A stretch of DNA of 64,000 bases from SAR202 cluster bacterium bin87. Lineage in GTDB: Bacteria; Chloroflexota; Dehalococcoidia; Lucifugimonadales; UBA3495. The stretch lies in the NCBI GenBank assembly GCA_002238825.1, contig MPNC01000006.1, positions 1 through 64,000 of the forward strand. Direction: 5' to 3'. The position numbers and the translations under genes are program-made. Shown here piece after piece: positions 47,486 to 55,249 of the stretch; within the stretch, counting starts at the first letter, position 1; every line of letters begins with the position of its first letter. Below the pieces are notes generated by a model. The model was not told the origin of the DNA, made no database searches, and worked only from the letters and a program-made list of their open reading frames with translations.

Positions 47486-48319
47486 CTACTCCAGCCCCAC
47501 CCGCCGCAGCGTGTAAGCGTCCCCGGCCATAATCTCCTCAATCCTCGGCGGCAGGCCGCGAAAGTCATCGGTCGCCGCCGAGATCAGCCGGCCGGTCAGC
47601 GCGCCGCTGTCCTCTGAGGCCAGCCACACCGCAAGCTCGGCGCACTCGTCGATGGACGCGCCGCCGCCGGAGGTGACCCGCAGCCCCAGCTGGTGGATGA
47701 AGTCCGCGCCGGCCTCGGCGGCCTGCTCGGTCATCTTGTCCCACATGCTGGTGTGAACCGAGCCCGGACCCAGCGCGTTCACCGTAACTCCCTGGCCGTC
47801 CAGTTCCTGCGCCAGCACCTCGGTGAGGCGCACCACCGCCGCCTTGCTGGAGCAGTAGGCCGACATGTTGCTCCACGCGTTGGTCGCCCCTGCGCCCGAC
47901 AGGTTGATGATCTTGCCGCCGGCCTGCTCCAGCATCACGGGGATGATGGCCCGGCACACCAGGAAGGTGCCGGTGAGGTTGACGCTGACGGTGTCCACCC
48001 AGTCGGCGATGTCGTTGCCCTGCAACGGGCCCACCGGCCCGGACATGCCGGCGTTGTTGACCACCACATCGATGCGCCCGAAACGCTCCACCACCTGGTT
48101 GGCCAGCCGCTCCGTGTCTTCCTGGCTGGTGACGTCGGTGGGAACGGCAATGGCCTCAGCGCCCAGCTCGGAGACGACGCCGACAGCATCCGCCAGCTCC
48201 GCTTCGCTGCGCGCGGCCAGCGCCAGCTTCGCCCCTTCCCGCGCATATGCCAACGCGATGGCCCGCCCGATGCCGCGCCCCGCGCCCGTAACGACTGCGA
48301 CCCGACCATCCAGTTTCAT
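47486..48319 (-). CDS. Short-chain dehydrogenase/reductase
   Basis: A 277-residue classical SDR: VAVVTGAGRGIGRAIALAY (NAD(P) site), VVVNNAGMSGP, catalytic Ser in INLSGAGATN, and YCSSKAAVVRLTEVLAQEL (YxxxK). It reduces a carbonyl or oxidises an alcohol; the substrate is unknown. GAGG lies eight bases before ATG 48319. An upstream in-frame extension to 48463 covers a small inverted repeat (GTTCCTGC/GCAGGAAC) and is not likely coding. Confidence 0.92.
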   Translation of the reverse strand: MKLDGRVAVVTGAGRGIGRAIALAYAREGAKLALAARSEAELADAVGVVSELGAEAIAVPTDVTSQEDTERLANQVVERFGRIDVVVNNAGMSGPVGPLQGNDIADWVDTVSVNLTGTFLVCRAIIPVMLEQAGGKIINLSGAGATNAWSNMSAYCSSKAAVVRLTEVLAQELDGQGVTVNALGPGSVHTSMWDKMTEQAAEAGADFIHQLGLRVTSGGGASIDECAELAVWLASEDSGALTGRLISAATDDFRGLPPRIEEIMAGDAYTLRRVGLE

Positions 48320-48497
48320 GTCATAACCTCTTGGGAGTCCCGGCAAACGTGTGTCGGTAGTTAGAAAACTATCTCGTTGTTCCTGCGTAAGCAGGAACTC
48401 AGAAAAGCCACTGCGACCAAAATGCTGATCCGGCCTTGCACCTGCCGACCAGTTCGATGACATTGCTGCCGGCAGGGCGAGTATCTAGTCGATCCGA

Positions 48498-48710
48498 TCA
48501 TCCCCGAAACGCCACGCACTGGCTAATATCGGCAGCTGTCAACTCGGGGTAGTCGCTCACGATCTCATCGACGGCACACCCATTTCGCAAAAGTTTGAGT
48601 ACAAACTCAACCGTGATTCTGGTACCGCGCACTCGAGGCTTCCCCAGGCATATAGCCGGGTCGGTTGCGATGCGGTCGAACGTCATATCTTCGTGTTCCG
48701 TTTTTGCCAT
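48498..48710 (-). CDS. DUF433 protein (VapB-like)
   Basis: A 70-residue DUF433 protein: FDRIATDPAICLGKPRVRGT and RITVEFVLKLLRNG, then DEIVSDYPELTAADISQCVA, a small winged helix common in antitoxins. Its ATG lies in the stop of the PIN gene (TGATG). It is the last gene of a three-gene operon that already has a likely antitoxin in front of the PIN gene. Confidence 0.8.
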   Translation of the reverse strand: MAKTEHEDMTFDRIATDPAICLGKPRVRGTRITVEFVLKLLRNGCAVDEIVSDYPELTAADISQCVAFRG

Positions 48711-49099
48711 CACACCGCCGGCGTAAGGTCCGTCTGTGCAAAGTCATTACCCTTGAACAGCAGCGGCAGATTGCGAACCGATGCAAGTGCGTAAGCAAAC
48801 GTGTCGCCAAAGTTCAGCCCGGCGGGATGGCGGCCTTTGCCGTATAGCCGGTTGGCTTCGCCGGCGGCCCACATCTGTTCTCGATCCAGTTGCACCACCA
48901 TGATGAAAGGTTCTTGCAGGAACCTGACGGCACGCTGGTATATCTCGTCGCTCCTGCCGGCGGCTACAATCAAAATCTCGACGGCGGTGGCGGTCGATAC
49001 GAGTACCGCACCGTCTTCGACCATGACATCGGAGAACGTTTGCCGGTCTGATTCACCGGTAAGTACCGCGATTATCGCGGAAGTGTCAGCTGCGATCAT
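48710..49099 (-). CDS. PIN-domain toxin (VapC-like)
   Basis: This 129-residue PIN protein has MIAADTSAIIAVLTGE (first Asp), ATAVEILIVAAGR (Glu), and GLNFGDTFAYALASVRNLPLL followed by LLFKGNDFAQTDL (Asp residues), a complete VapC catalytic set. The start overlaps the stop of the gene before it (ATGA) and its stop overlaps the DUF433 start. Confidence 0.9.
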   Translation of the reverse strand: MIAADTSAIIAVLTGESDRQTFSDVMVEDGAVLVSTATAVEILIVAAGRSDEIYQRAVRFLQEPFIMVVQLDREQMWAAGEANRLYGKGRHPAGLNFGDTFAYALASVRNLPLLFKGNDFAQTDLTPAV

Positions 49100-49563
49100 T
49101 TGGGCAGCCCATTCTCATCGTAAAGCTCGTCTTGCCATATCTTGGAAGGCGGGTTGTCGTCATCGTATGGATGTTGTTTACGATATGCGGCCCCGAAATC
49201 AACGTAGTGTTGCATTCGTTCCGCCCTTTCCGCCTTTGTGAGGTTCTCCCGAGATGCGGGCAATCCGTCTGCGCCGTAGAGTTCTTCCTGCCAAACTCTG
49301 GATTCTGGGTATGCAGGGTCGTAAGGATGTTCCTCGCGATACTGACGGCCCCGCTCGAGGATCGCCTCCCACCGCGCCTCCGACTCCGCTCGTTCCTCCG
49401 GGGCCATTTGGGCCGGGGGAAGAACGTTAATCAAGGTTTGTAGGGCCTTCAGCACCGCCCGGTTGCGTGCCTGCGGGCCTTTGTAGCCCAATCGCTTGGC
49501 GACCTCTACGGCATACTCTTCGATGAGGGCTTCCGGTTCGGATGTCGTTGGAAAGAAGGCCAT
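49096..49563 (-). CDS. Probable antitoxin with a duplicated C-terminal motif
   Basis: The first half of this 155-residue protein is a helical region (LIEEYAVEVAKRLGYKG, RNRAVLKALQTLINVLP), possibly for DNA binding or dimerisation. The second half repeats a unit of about 36 residues twice: QYREEHPYDPAYPESRVWQE then ELYGADGLP, and YRKQHPYDDDNPPSKIWQDE then LYDENGLP. Its last codon overlaps the PIN gene, so it is the likely antitoxin, and the repeated unit may be the toxin-binding part. ATG 49563 has GGAG upstream. Confidence 0.65.
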   Translation of the reverse strand: MAFFPTTSEPEALIEEYAVEVAKRLGYKGPQARNRAVLKALQTLINVLPPAQMAPEERAESEARWEAILERGRQYREEHPYDPAYPESRVWQEELYGADGLPASRENLTKAERAERMQHYVDFGAAYRKQHPYDDDNPPSKIWQDELYDENGLPK

Positions 49564-49674
49564 GATGAAGCGTTCTCCATGTTGAGGGCGTTCTATGCAC
49601 ACGCCGGCGGCGTCCCCGCAGGAATGCCGCCGGCGTCTACCCTATCCCCGGTGCCTGGCTACATGTTGACTGGG

Positions 49675-50865
49675 CTACACGTTGCCCAGAGCCTCGCTCA
49701 GCCGGTTCACTCCCTCGTCGATCTCGTCCTCGGTGATGTTCAGGGCGGGCATGATCCGCACCGCGTTGGGACGCACGCCGTTGAGCAGCACGCCGGCCGC
49801 CTCCGCCGCGTCCATCACCGCCGGCATGATGTCGCTGTCGAACTGGACGGCGGCCAGCAGGCCCTTGCACCGGATCTCCTCGACGAAACCGTACCGCGCC
49901 TTCAGCCCGTTGAGCTTGTCGCTGAGCACGACCTCCATGCGCTTCACGTTGCCCAGGACGTCGTTCTCCAGCATGTAGCGCGTGCCGGCCGCGGCCGCCG
50001 CGGTGGTTAGCGGGTTGCCGCCGAAGGTGCTCCCGTGGTCGCCGTAGGTCAGCGCCATGGCGTTCTCCTTGGACAGGAACGCCCCGATGGGCACGCCGTA
50101 GCCGAGGCCCTTGGCCAGGATCATCACGTCGGGCTCAACGTCGTACTCCTGGTGGCCGAACAGGCTGCCCAGCCGGCCCATGCCGGTCTGCACCTCGTCC
50201 AGGATCAGCAGGATGTCGTTCTCGTCGCACCAGGCCCGCAGCCGCTGGAAGTAATCCGCGTCGGGGATGTTCACGCCGCCTTCGCCCTGCACCGGCTCGA
50301 CCATCACGGCCACGGTGTTCTCGGTGGTGGCGTTCATCACCGCCTCCACATCGTTGAAGTCCACGTAGGTGAACCCCTCGGGGATGGGCTCGAAGAGCTC
50401 GTGGTAGTGCGGCTGCCCGGTGGCGGCCACGGCGTTCATGGTGCGGCCGTGGAAGGAGTTGAAGGCGGTGATGACCTCGAAGGCGCCGTTCTTGTGCAGC
50501 TTGCCGTAGCGGCGGGCCAGCTTCAGCGCGCCCTCCACGGCCTCGGCGCCGCTGTTGCAGAAGAAGACCCGGTCCATGCACGAGTTCTCGATGAGCATCT
50601 CGGCGATGTCCAACTGCGGCAGGGTGTAGAACTGGTTGGACGTCTGGATCAGCGTGGCCGCCTGCTGGGCGATGGCGTCGACCACCACCGGCGGGCAGTG
50701 CCCCAGGTTGTCGACGGCCCAGCCGGCCACGAAGTCGATGTACTCCTTGCCGTCGGCGTCCCACACTCGAGAGCCCTCGCCCCGCACGATGACCACGGGC
50801 CGCCGGCGCACGGTCTGGGCATAGTACTTCTGCTCGATGGCAATGTATTCAGCGTTGCTGGGCAT
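49675..50865 (-). CDS. argD: Acetylornithine aminotransferase (class III)
   Basis: This 396-residue PLP enzyme converts N-acetylglutamate semialdehyde to acetylornithine. Motifs: VIVRGEGSRVWDADGKEYID, VFFCNSGAEAVEGALKLARR, AFNSFHGRTMNAVAATGQ, LLILDEVQTGMGRLG, MILAKGLGYGVPIGAF (PLP Lys near 250), HGSTFGGNPLTTAAA. Related 4-aminobutyrate enzymes look similar, but argG nearby favours the arginine role. ATG 50865 follows a GGGAG site. Confidence 0.88.
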   Translation of the reverse strand: MPSNAEYIAIEQKYYAQTVRRRPVVIVRGEGSRVWDADGKEYIDFVAGWAVDNLGHCPPVVVDAIAQQAATLIQTSNQFYTLPQLDIAEMLIENSCMDRVFFCNSGAEAVEGALKLARRYGKLHKNGAFEVITAFNSFHGRTMNAVAATGQPHYHELFEPIPEGFTYVDFNDVEAVMNATTENTVAVMVEPVQGEGGVNIPDADYFQRLRAWCDENDILLILDEVQTGMGRLGSLFGHQEYDVEPDVMILAKGLGYGVPIGAFLSKENAMALTYGDHGSTFGGNPLTTAAAAAGTRYMLENDVLGNVKRMEVVLSDKLNGLKARYGFVEEIRCKGLLAAVQFDSDIMPAVMDAAEAAGVLLNGVRPNAVRIMPALNITEDEIDEGVNRLSEALGNV

Positions 50866-50926
50866 GACAAATCCGCTCCCTGTGAGTGTGTTGTTGGGCG
50901 CCGCCATACACGCCGGCGCACGAGCC

Positions 50927-50932
50927 ATTATA
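50927..50932 (-). promoter_or_regulatory. -10 box (TATAAT) for argD
   Basis: Perfect TATAAT on the minus strand, 61 bases before ATG 50865; no clear -35. Confidence 0.4.
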
Positions 50933-50971
50933 CAGCGATGGACGCGGGGGATGGGTTACGCCCCCCGAACC

Positions 50972-51000
50972 GTCATTGCGAGCGCAGCGTGGCAATCTCC
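50972..51000 (+). repeat. Half copy of palindromic element family 1
   Basis: GTCATTGCGAGCGCAGCG with TGGCAATCTC only; the right half is missing. Confidence 0.65.
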
Positions 51001-51026
51001 TCTCCGCCTCAATCCATAGCCCGGCC

Positions 51027-51236
51027 CTATGCCCGGTCAAACTCCTGTCTGCTGATGCCCAGGTCCCTTCGGATGCCGTGAATGGTTCCCGTGGCAAGAT
51101 CCCGATTGCCGTGTCTTGGAACCGTGGTTTCCCGGTCGTTGGCCGGGTTGATCCAGATTTCGTGCGCTCCGCCAGCCTGACGGTGAAAGGAGCATCCCAA
51201 GTTTCTGAGTTTCCTGGTCAGTTCCCGGTAGGTCAT
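51027..51236 (-). CDS. hicA: HicA-type toxin
   Basis: A 69-residue HicA mRNA interferase: MTYRELTRKLRNLGCSFHRQ, then GGAHEIWINP (catalytic His), TTVPRHGNRDLATGTIHGI and RRDLGISRQEF. Its start overlaps the hicB stop (ATGA). Complete pair. Confidence 0.9.
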   Translation of the reverse strand: MTYRELTRKLRNLGCSFHRQAGGAHEIWINPANDRETTVPRHGNRDLATGTIHGIRRDLGISRQEFDRA

Positions 51237-51478
51237 ACGGCTATTGAAATGCGTCCCTTGCCGGATTGGGACCGGACTATCCCCTCGGGCAATGGTTTGC
51301 CCCTCTCCTTGTAGGAAAGGACGAATTGCTCAGCCACTGTGGCGAGTTCAGACAGGGCGCTGGCGGCGGTTTCTCCCCATGCCCGGCATCCGGGCAGGTC
51401 CGGTGTCTCAGCCATGTAGAGCCACCCCTGGTCTGCGCAGGGTTCGTGCATGATGCAATCCAACTGGTACAGTTCCAT
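51233..51478 (-). CDS. hicB: HicB-type antitoxin
   Basis: An 81-residue HicB fold: CADQGWLYMAETPDLPGCRA and WGETAASALSELATVAEQFV. It neutralises HicA. It lacks the usual C-terminal DNA-binding domain, so autoregulation may be weak. Start ATG 51478; the sequence upstream is a family 2 element. Confidence 0.88.
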   Translation of the reverse strand: MELYQLDCIMHEPCADQGWLYMAETPDLPGCRAWGETAASALSELATVAEQFVLSYKERGKPLPEGIVRSQSGKGRISIAV

Positions 51479-51509
51479 TTCGATCTCCCACTGCGGTGGC
51501 CGCGAGGCG

Positions 51510-51620
51510 CTCACGCGCACCCGTGTTGCGGTTGGGAAACGTCAGCAGCAGGATTTGTGAAGTCGCCATCTCGGAACAGCCCAAATCCGGATAATCCGTA
51601 AATCCTGATCCTGACGATTA
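51510..51620 (+). repeat. Palindromic element family 2, copy a
   Basis: Left end CTCACGCGCACCC; inside GTCAGCAGCAGGATTTGTGA and AATCCTGATCCTGACGATTA. Shares its left end with family 1 but not the interior. It lies upstream of hicB. Confidence 0.7.
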
Positions 51621-51631
51621 CGGCCGAACCG

Positions 51632-52384
51632 TTACAGCTCAGCCGGGTATTCGGGCGGATATTCAACGAAGGTCACCCGGGAGATGGCGTCGCCCGAGGG
51701 TTCCTCCTGCTCTCCCACCACGTAGGCCCGCGCCTCAACCTCCACGGCTCGACTGAATACCTCGGCGCGGCGGGCGGCCCTCACCCGGTCGGTTTCCTGG
51801 ACTGTGATCGAAATCTCGACCACGGCGTATATGGTCTCTTTTTCAGGGTCATCCAAACGCAGGATGCAGTCCGCGTCTTCCAGATCATCGGCTTCATCGC
51901 GGGTTATCCGCCCGCTTCGGATTGCCGGGATCAGGATTTCAGCATCAAAGGTTGGCGACGGCGGGCTGCCGGAGTGGACTACCGTGCCCATTTCCATGCC
52001 ATGGAGCCGTCGGATCAGTCGCCGCGAACGTTCTATGGCCCTGGCTTCGTAGTCATTGCCACTGAGTCTGCCGATGTGGCCGGACACCTGGGCCTGCCCT
52101 TGCCTGAGATCCATCACGTACTGTTCCAGCCGCGCTTGCCCGTCCTTCAAGGCCGACACGTCTTCCTTCAGAACCCCCATGTCCTGCTCCATCCGGGTGA
52201 AGCGGACGGGGAGCTGCAGCAGCTCGTCGGTGAGGATCTCCCGGCGCAGGTCCTCGCGCAGGTCGTCGCTGCCGCGGATGAGCTGGATCACCCATTGACG
52301 CAGTTCCTGCTGCAAATCAGGGCTCTGCTCCACGGCGTTCATCATATTCCGCAAGCTGCTGACGCTGGGCTGGGTCATCATCAT
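51632..52384 (-). CDS. Coiled-coil protein with a PD-(D/E)XK-like C-terminal domain
   Basis: From ATG 52384 this 250-residue protein has an N-terminal helical region, a coiled coil (VLKEDVSALKDGQARLEQYV), and a C-terminal domain: NDYEARAIERSRRLIRRLHG, FDAEILIPAIRSGRI, TIYAVVEISITVQETDRVRA. This layout is familiar from proteins in which a PD-(D/E)XK-like domain follows a coiled coil. The Glu of VVEIS matches that of 45241-45687. The cellular role is unknown. A minus-strand TATAAT at 52396-52401 is so close that the mRNA would have almost no leader. Confidence 0.65.
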   Translation of the reverse strand: MMMTQPSVSSLRNMMNAVEQSPDLQQELRQWVIQLIRGSDDLREDLRREILTDELLQLPVRFTRMEQDMGVLKEDVSALKDGQARLEQYVMDLRQGQAQVSGHIGRLSGNDYEARAIERSRRLIRRLHGMEMGTVVHSGSPPSPTFDAEILIPAIRSGRITRDEADDLEDADCILRLDDPEKETIYAVVEISITVQETDRVRAARRAEVFSRAVEVEARAYVVGEQEEPSGDAISRVTFVEYPPEYPAEL

Positions 52385-52437
52385 CACCTGCCGACCATTA
52401 TACGGGACGCGCGCCGCCGCCGCGCCGGCGCAAAGGT

Positions 52438-52587
52438 GCTCGTACGCACCCGTGTTGCGGTTGGGAAGCGTCAGAATCACGATTTTCAAGATTTCGGGAT
52501 TATCCGGATTGCAACCGTTTCATGATGCAGATCTCCCAATCCTGTCAAATCCTGAAATCCCGTAAATCCTGTTTCTGACGATCCACG
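52438..52587 (+). repeat. Palindromic element family 2, copy b
   Basis: CGTACGCACCCGTGTTGCGG at the left, then GTCAGAATCACGATTTTCAA and the inverted AATCCTGTTTCTGACGATCC at the right. The true right end is decayed. Confidence 0.75.
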
Positions 52588-52646
52588 AAACCACGCCTGC
52601 TATCCGCGACGTCAACCCAAAGTTGCATCCCCCATCCTCCGCGCCC

Positions 52647-52652
52647 TATAAT
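52647..52652 (+). promoter_or_regulatory. -10 box (TATAAT) for the PHP gene
   Basis: Perfect TATAAT, 57 bases before the TTG at 52710; no clear -35. Confidence 0.4.
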
Positions 52653-52709
52653 CGCCTGTTGGCGGTCTTGGAGGGGTTATCCATTGCATCGGGCCGCTGG
52701 AGGCTTTCC

Positions 52710-53372
52710 TTGACCTATCTCGACCTGCATTGCCACTCCGTGGCGTCCGACGACTCCCGCGCCACCGTCGAGCAGTACCTCAAGTTCATCCAGGTGCACC
52801 GCAAGAAGGGCTACACCATCGACGGCATCGTCCTCACCGAGCACCGCAAGTTCGACTTCGATATCGATTACTCCCAGTTGGCCGACCAGTACGGCGTCCT
52901 GGTGCTCAAGGGCGCCGAACTGGACACCTGCTTCGGGCACATGCTGGTCTACAACATCACCCCCGCCATGGCGAAGGACGTCGACTTCGGCGACGTCAAG
53001 ATGGACGGTCGGGAGCTCATCAAGGCCGCCCGCCACCACGGCGGCTTCGTCGTGCCCGCCCACCCGGGCCGCTTCGGCATCGGCCTGGTGGAGTACATGG
53101 AGCAAGGCGAGGTCTTCGAGGACGTGACCATCGTGGAGCGGGTCAACGCCGGCAGCAAGCCCGAGGAGAACGAGCGGGCCGAGGATCTCTGCCAGCGCAC
53201 CGGCTACCTGGGCACCGCCGGCAGCGACGCCCACCTGGCCAGCCACATCGCCCGCGCCGTCACCGAGTTCAAGGCCGACATCCGCACCGAGCCCGAGCTG
53301 GTCGACGCCCTCATCTCCGGCGAGTTCCGCCCCGTCTACATCCAGGAAACCGCCGCCGCCCCCGTGGCCTGA
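52710..53372 (+). CDS. PHP-domain phosphoesterase
   Basis: This 220-residue protein has all PHP metal-site motifs: YLDLHCHSVASDDSRATVEQ (HxH), IVLTEHRKFDFD, VLKGAELDTCFGHMLVY, GGFVVPAHPGRFG and LGTAGSDAHLASHIARAV. Such enzymes hydrolyse phosphomono- or diesters. TTG 52710 is chosen because GGAGG lies six bases upstream and the domain starts at once. Substrate unknown. Confidence 0.88.
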   Translation: MTYLDLHCHSVASDDSRATVEQYLKFIQVHRKKGYTIDGIVLTEHRKFDFDIDYSQLADQYGVLVLKGAELDTCFGHMLVYNITPAMAKDVDFGDVKMDGRELIKAARHHGGFVVPAHPGRFGIGLVEYMEQGEVFEDVTIVERVNAGSKPEENERAEDLCQRTGYLGTAGSDAHLASHIARAVTEFKADIRTEPELVDALISGEFRPVYIQETAAAPVA

Positions 53373-53399
53373 CCGGCCCACGGGACGTCGGATAATGGT

Positions 53400-53430
53400 C
53401 ATTGCGCGCGCAGCGTGGCGATCTCGTTGA
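53400..53430 (+). repeat. Half copy of palindromic element family 1
   Basis: TCATTGCGCGCGCAGCGTGG followed by CGATCTCGTTG; the right half is missing. Confidence 0.6.
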
Positions 53431-53440
53431 GATAACCGTC

Positions 53441-53550
53441 ATTCCCGCTTCACCCCGTCATTCCTGCGCAAGCAGGAATCCTTGCATCCAAAAAATCCCG
53501 TCCATCCTGTACATCCATGCAAAGAAACCGCCTGGAACAGAACGTTACCC
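53441..53550 (+). repeat. Palindromic element family 3, copy a (left part lost)
   Basis: ATTCCTGCGCAAGCAGGAAT hairpin, then ATCCCGTCCATCCTGTACAT and CATGCAAAGAAACCGCC ... AACGTTACCC, matching the right part of 61344-61469. Confidence 0.7.
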
Positions 53551-53577
53551 AGGGAGCAGCTATCAGGAGCGCACAGC

Positions 53578-54030
53578 ATGCCCACCCAGATCGACTACGA
53601 ATACGACCACTCCCTGTACGGGGTCGAGCACGAGTCCGGCCCCTTCGACGTGACCCGGGAGATTGTTGACGTCTACACCCGCAGCATCGGCGATGATAAC
53701 CCCATCTTCACCGACGGCGAGGCGGCCCGCGCCGCCGGCTACGCCGACCAGGTCGCGCCGCCCACCCTGTGTGCCCTCTTCGAGCGCGGCGAGCTGCCCG
53801 ACATTAAGCTGCAGTTCGGCCGCCGCCAGTTCCACGGCGGGCAGCGGGTCGAGCCCCGCGCGCCCATCGTCGTCGGCGACCGGCTCACCGCCTCGTCCCA
53901 CCTCAAGGACGTCTACACCAAGACCGGCCGCTCCGGAACCATGGTCCACGTCGTCTGGGAGACCACCTTCAGCAACCAGGATGGCGTGGTCGTCGCCGAT
54001 GTGCAGCGCTCCCAGGTCGTTCGGGAGTGA
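53578..54030 (+). CDS. MaoC-like dehydratase, N-terminal-type subunit
   Basis: A 150-residue hot-dog-fold protein of the FAS1-like dehydratase type: FDVTREIVDVYTRSIGDDNP, AGYADQVAPPTLCALF, RRQFHGGQRVEPRAPIVVGD. The MaoC active site of such two-part enzymes is on the partner, here the next gene. AGGAG lies nine bases before ATG 53578. Likely a hydratase of enoyl-CoA-type substrates. Confidence 0.85.
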   Translation: MPTQIDYEYDHSLYGVEHESGPFDVTREIVDVYTRSIGDDNPIFTDGEAARAAGYADQVAPPTLCALFERGELPDIKLQFGRRQFHGGQRVEPRAPIVVGDRLTASSHLKDVYTKTGRSGTMVHVVWETTFSNQDGVVVADVQRSQVVRE

Positions 54031-54037
54031 TGTTAAG

Positions 54038-54478
54038 ATGAGCCAGGCAACCAAGCTTTACTTCGAGGACGTCGAGCTCGGCGACGAGATCGGCCCCGCC
54101 ATCATCTCCGTCGCCCTCGACCAGGTGGTCGACTTCTGCTCCCTGTGGGGCAATCCCGCGCCCAACCGTTTTACCGACCAGGCCGAGGCCGAGAAGATTG
54201 GCCTGGACGGTCCCATCGTCCCCGGCATCATGACCATGGCCCTGGTGTCCCGCGTGGTCACCGACTGGGCCGGCGCCGGCACCGTCGCCGACCTGGACCT
54301 GGTCTTCCGCGGCACCGTCCCGCACAATCAGCCCCTGCACGTGGGCATCCAGGTCAGCGACACCGAGCAGGACGACGACGGTAACCACGTCCAGTGCGAC
54401 ATCACCATGACCGGCCCCGTGCCGGACCGCCCCTACGTCATAGGCACCGCCCGACTGAACCTGCCGTCCCGCGACTGA
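54038..54478 (+). CDS. MaoC-like dehydratase, catalytic-type subunit
   Basis: A 146-residue MaoC domain: LYFEDVELGDEIGPAIISVA, DQVVDFCSLWGNPAPNRFTD (position of the Asp/His dyad; here the His is Arg-flanked and not obvious), GPIVPGIMTMALVSRVVTDW. It follows the N-type subunit after seven bases, so the two should form a heteromeric hydratase. Exact active residues differ from textbook members, so activity is not certain. Confidence 0.82.
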   Translation: MSQATKLYFEDVELGDEIGPAIISVALDQVVDFCSLWGNPAPNRFTDQAEAEKIGLDGPIVPGIMTMALVSRVVTDWAGAGTVADLDLVFRGTVPHNQPLHVGIQVSDTEQDDDGNHVQCDITMTGPVPDRPYVIGTARLNLPSRD

Positions 54479-54491
54479 CCGGGTCCTGCGG

Positions 54492-54974
54492 ATGGCTGCG
54501 GCTCCGGTAACGTCGCGGAACAGCGACACATCGTCTGCCGGGAACGGTCGCGCATCGCTCCTCCTGGAGCATTTCGGCGCCATCCTGATGGCGTTGACCG
54601 ACTTCGTTCTGTTCCAGACCGTAGCCGTCCTGCTCTGCGTCGCCATCTACTTTACAATTCCCGCGCTGGATGCCAGCATAAGGCAGGGCGGCGATGACTG
54701 GAACTGGATCGACATCTTTCGCATCGTCAGCCCCACCTTCACCGTCTCGGGAGGCGCAGTAACCGTGCTCACCAGCTACTTCTTCGCCCGCAAGTCCCAG
54801 GAAGAAGCCCGCCTCCGCCAGGAAGAGGCCAAGCTTCGTCAGGAGGCCGAGACGCGGGCCGCCACTGCCGAAGCCCAGTTGGAAGCCCTCAAATCGCAGA
54901 TGGGACAGCCAGTCACTTCACGCCGCCGCAACCGCCGCCGCCTGCGCAATGGCCCGTCGCAGAGGGAGCGGTAA
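54492..54974 (+). CDS. Membrane protein with coiled-coil tail
   Basis: A 160-residue protein with two hydrophobic helices (FVLFQTVAVLLCVAIYF and the region FTVSGGAVTVLTSYFF), a coiled-coil segment (EARLRQEEAKLRQEAETRAA) and a very basic end. It starts 14 bases after the MaoC gene. The next gene is another basic coiled-coil protein, two bases downstream; the two may form a complex. Family unknown. Confidence 0.65.
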   Translation: MAAAPVTSRNSDTSSAGNGRASLLLEHFGAILMALTDFVLFQTVAVLLCVAIYFTIPALDASIRQGGDDWNWIDIFRIVSPTFTVSGGAVTVLTSYFFARKSQEEARLRQEEAKLRQEAETRAATAEAQLEALKSQMGQPVTSRRRNRRRLRNGPSQRER

Positions 54975-54976
54975 CT

Positions 54977-55234
54977 ATGTTCTCGGGCTATTTCTTCCAC
55001 AAGCGGGCGCTGGAAGTGGAGCAGCAGACCCGGGAAATCCAGCGGGAGACCCGGGAAATCCAGCAGCAGCTACGGGAAACCCAGTGCAGACTCGAGGAAC
55101 TCACCATCCAGAGGCTCGTAGCTGAACGCCAGTTGCACGACGCCAAGCGGTCACGTTATGAGGCCGAATACAAACTGCTGGCTCTGAAAGACCAACGCCG
55201 TCACAACCGCAACCGCCGCCGCTCCCTCCGCTAA
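54977..55234 (+). CDS. Small basic coiled-coil protein
   Basis: An 85-residue protein made of REIQ heptad-like repeats (TREIQRETREIQQQLRETQ) with a basic Arg/Asn tail similar to that of the preceding protein (RRRNRRRLR, RRHNRNRRRS). It starts two bases after that gene. No enzymatic motif. Confidence 0.55.
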   Translation: MFSGYFFHKRALEVEQQTREIQRETREIQQQLRETQCRLEELTIQRLVAERQLHDAKRSRYEAEYKLLALKDQRRHNRNRRRSLR

Positions 55235-55249
55235 CGGACACATACCACC

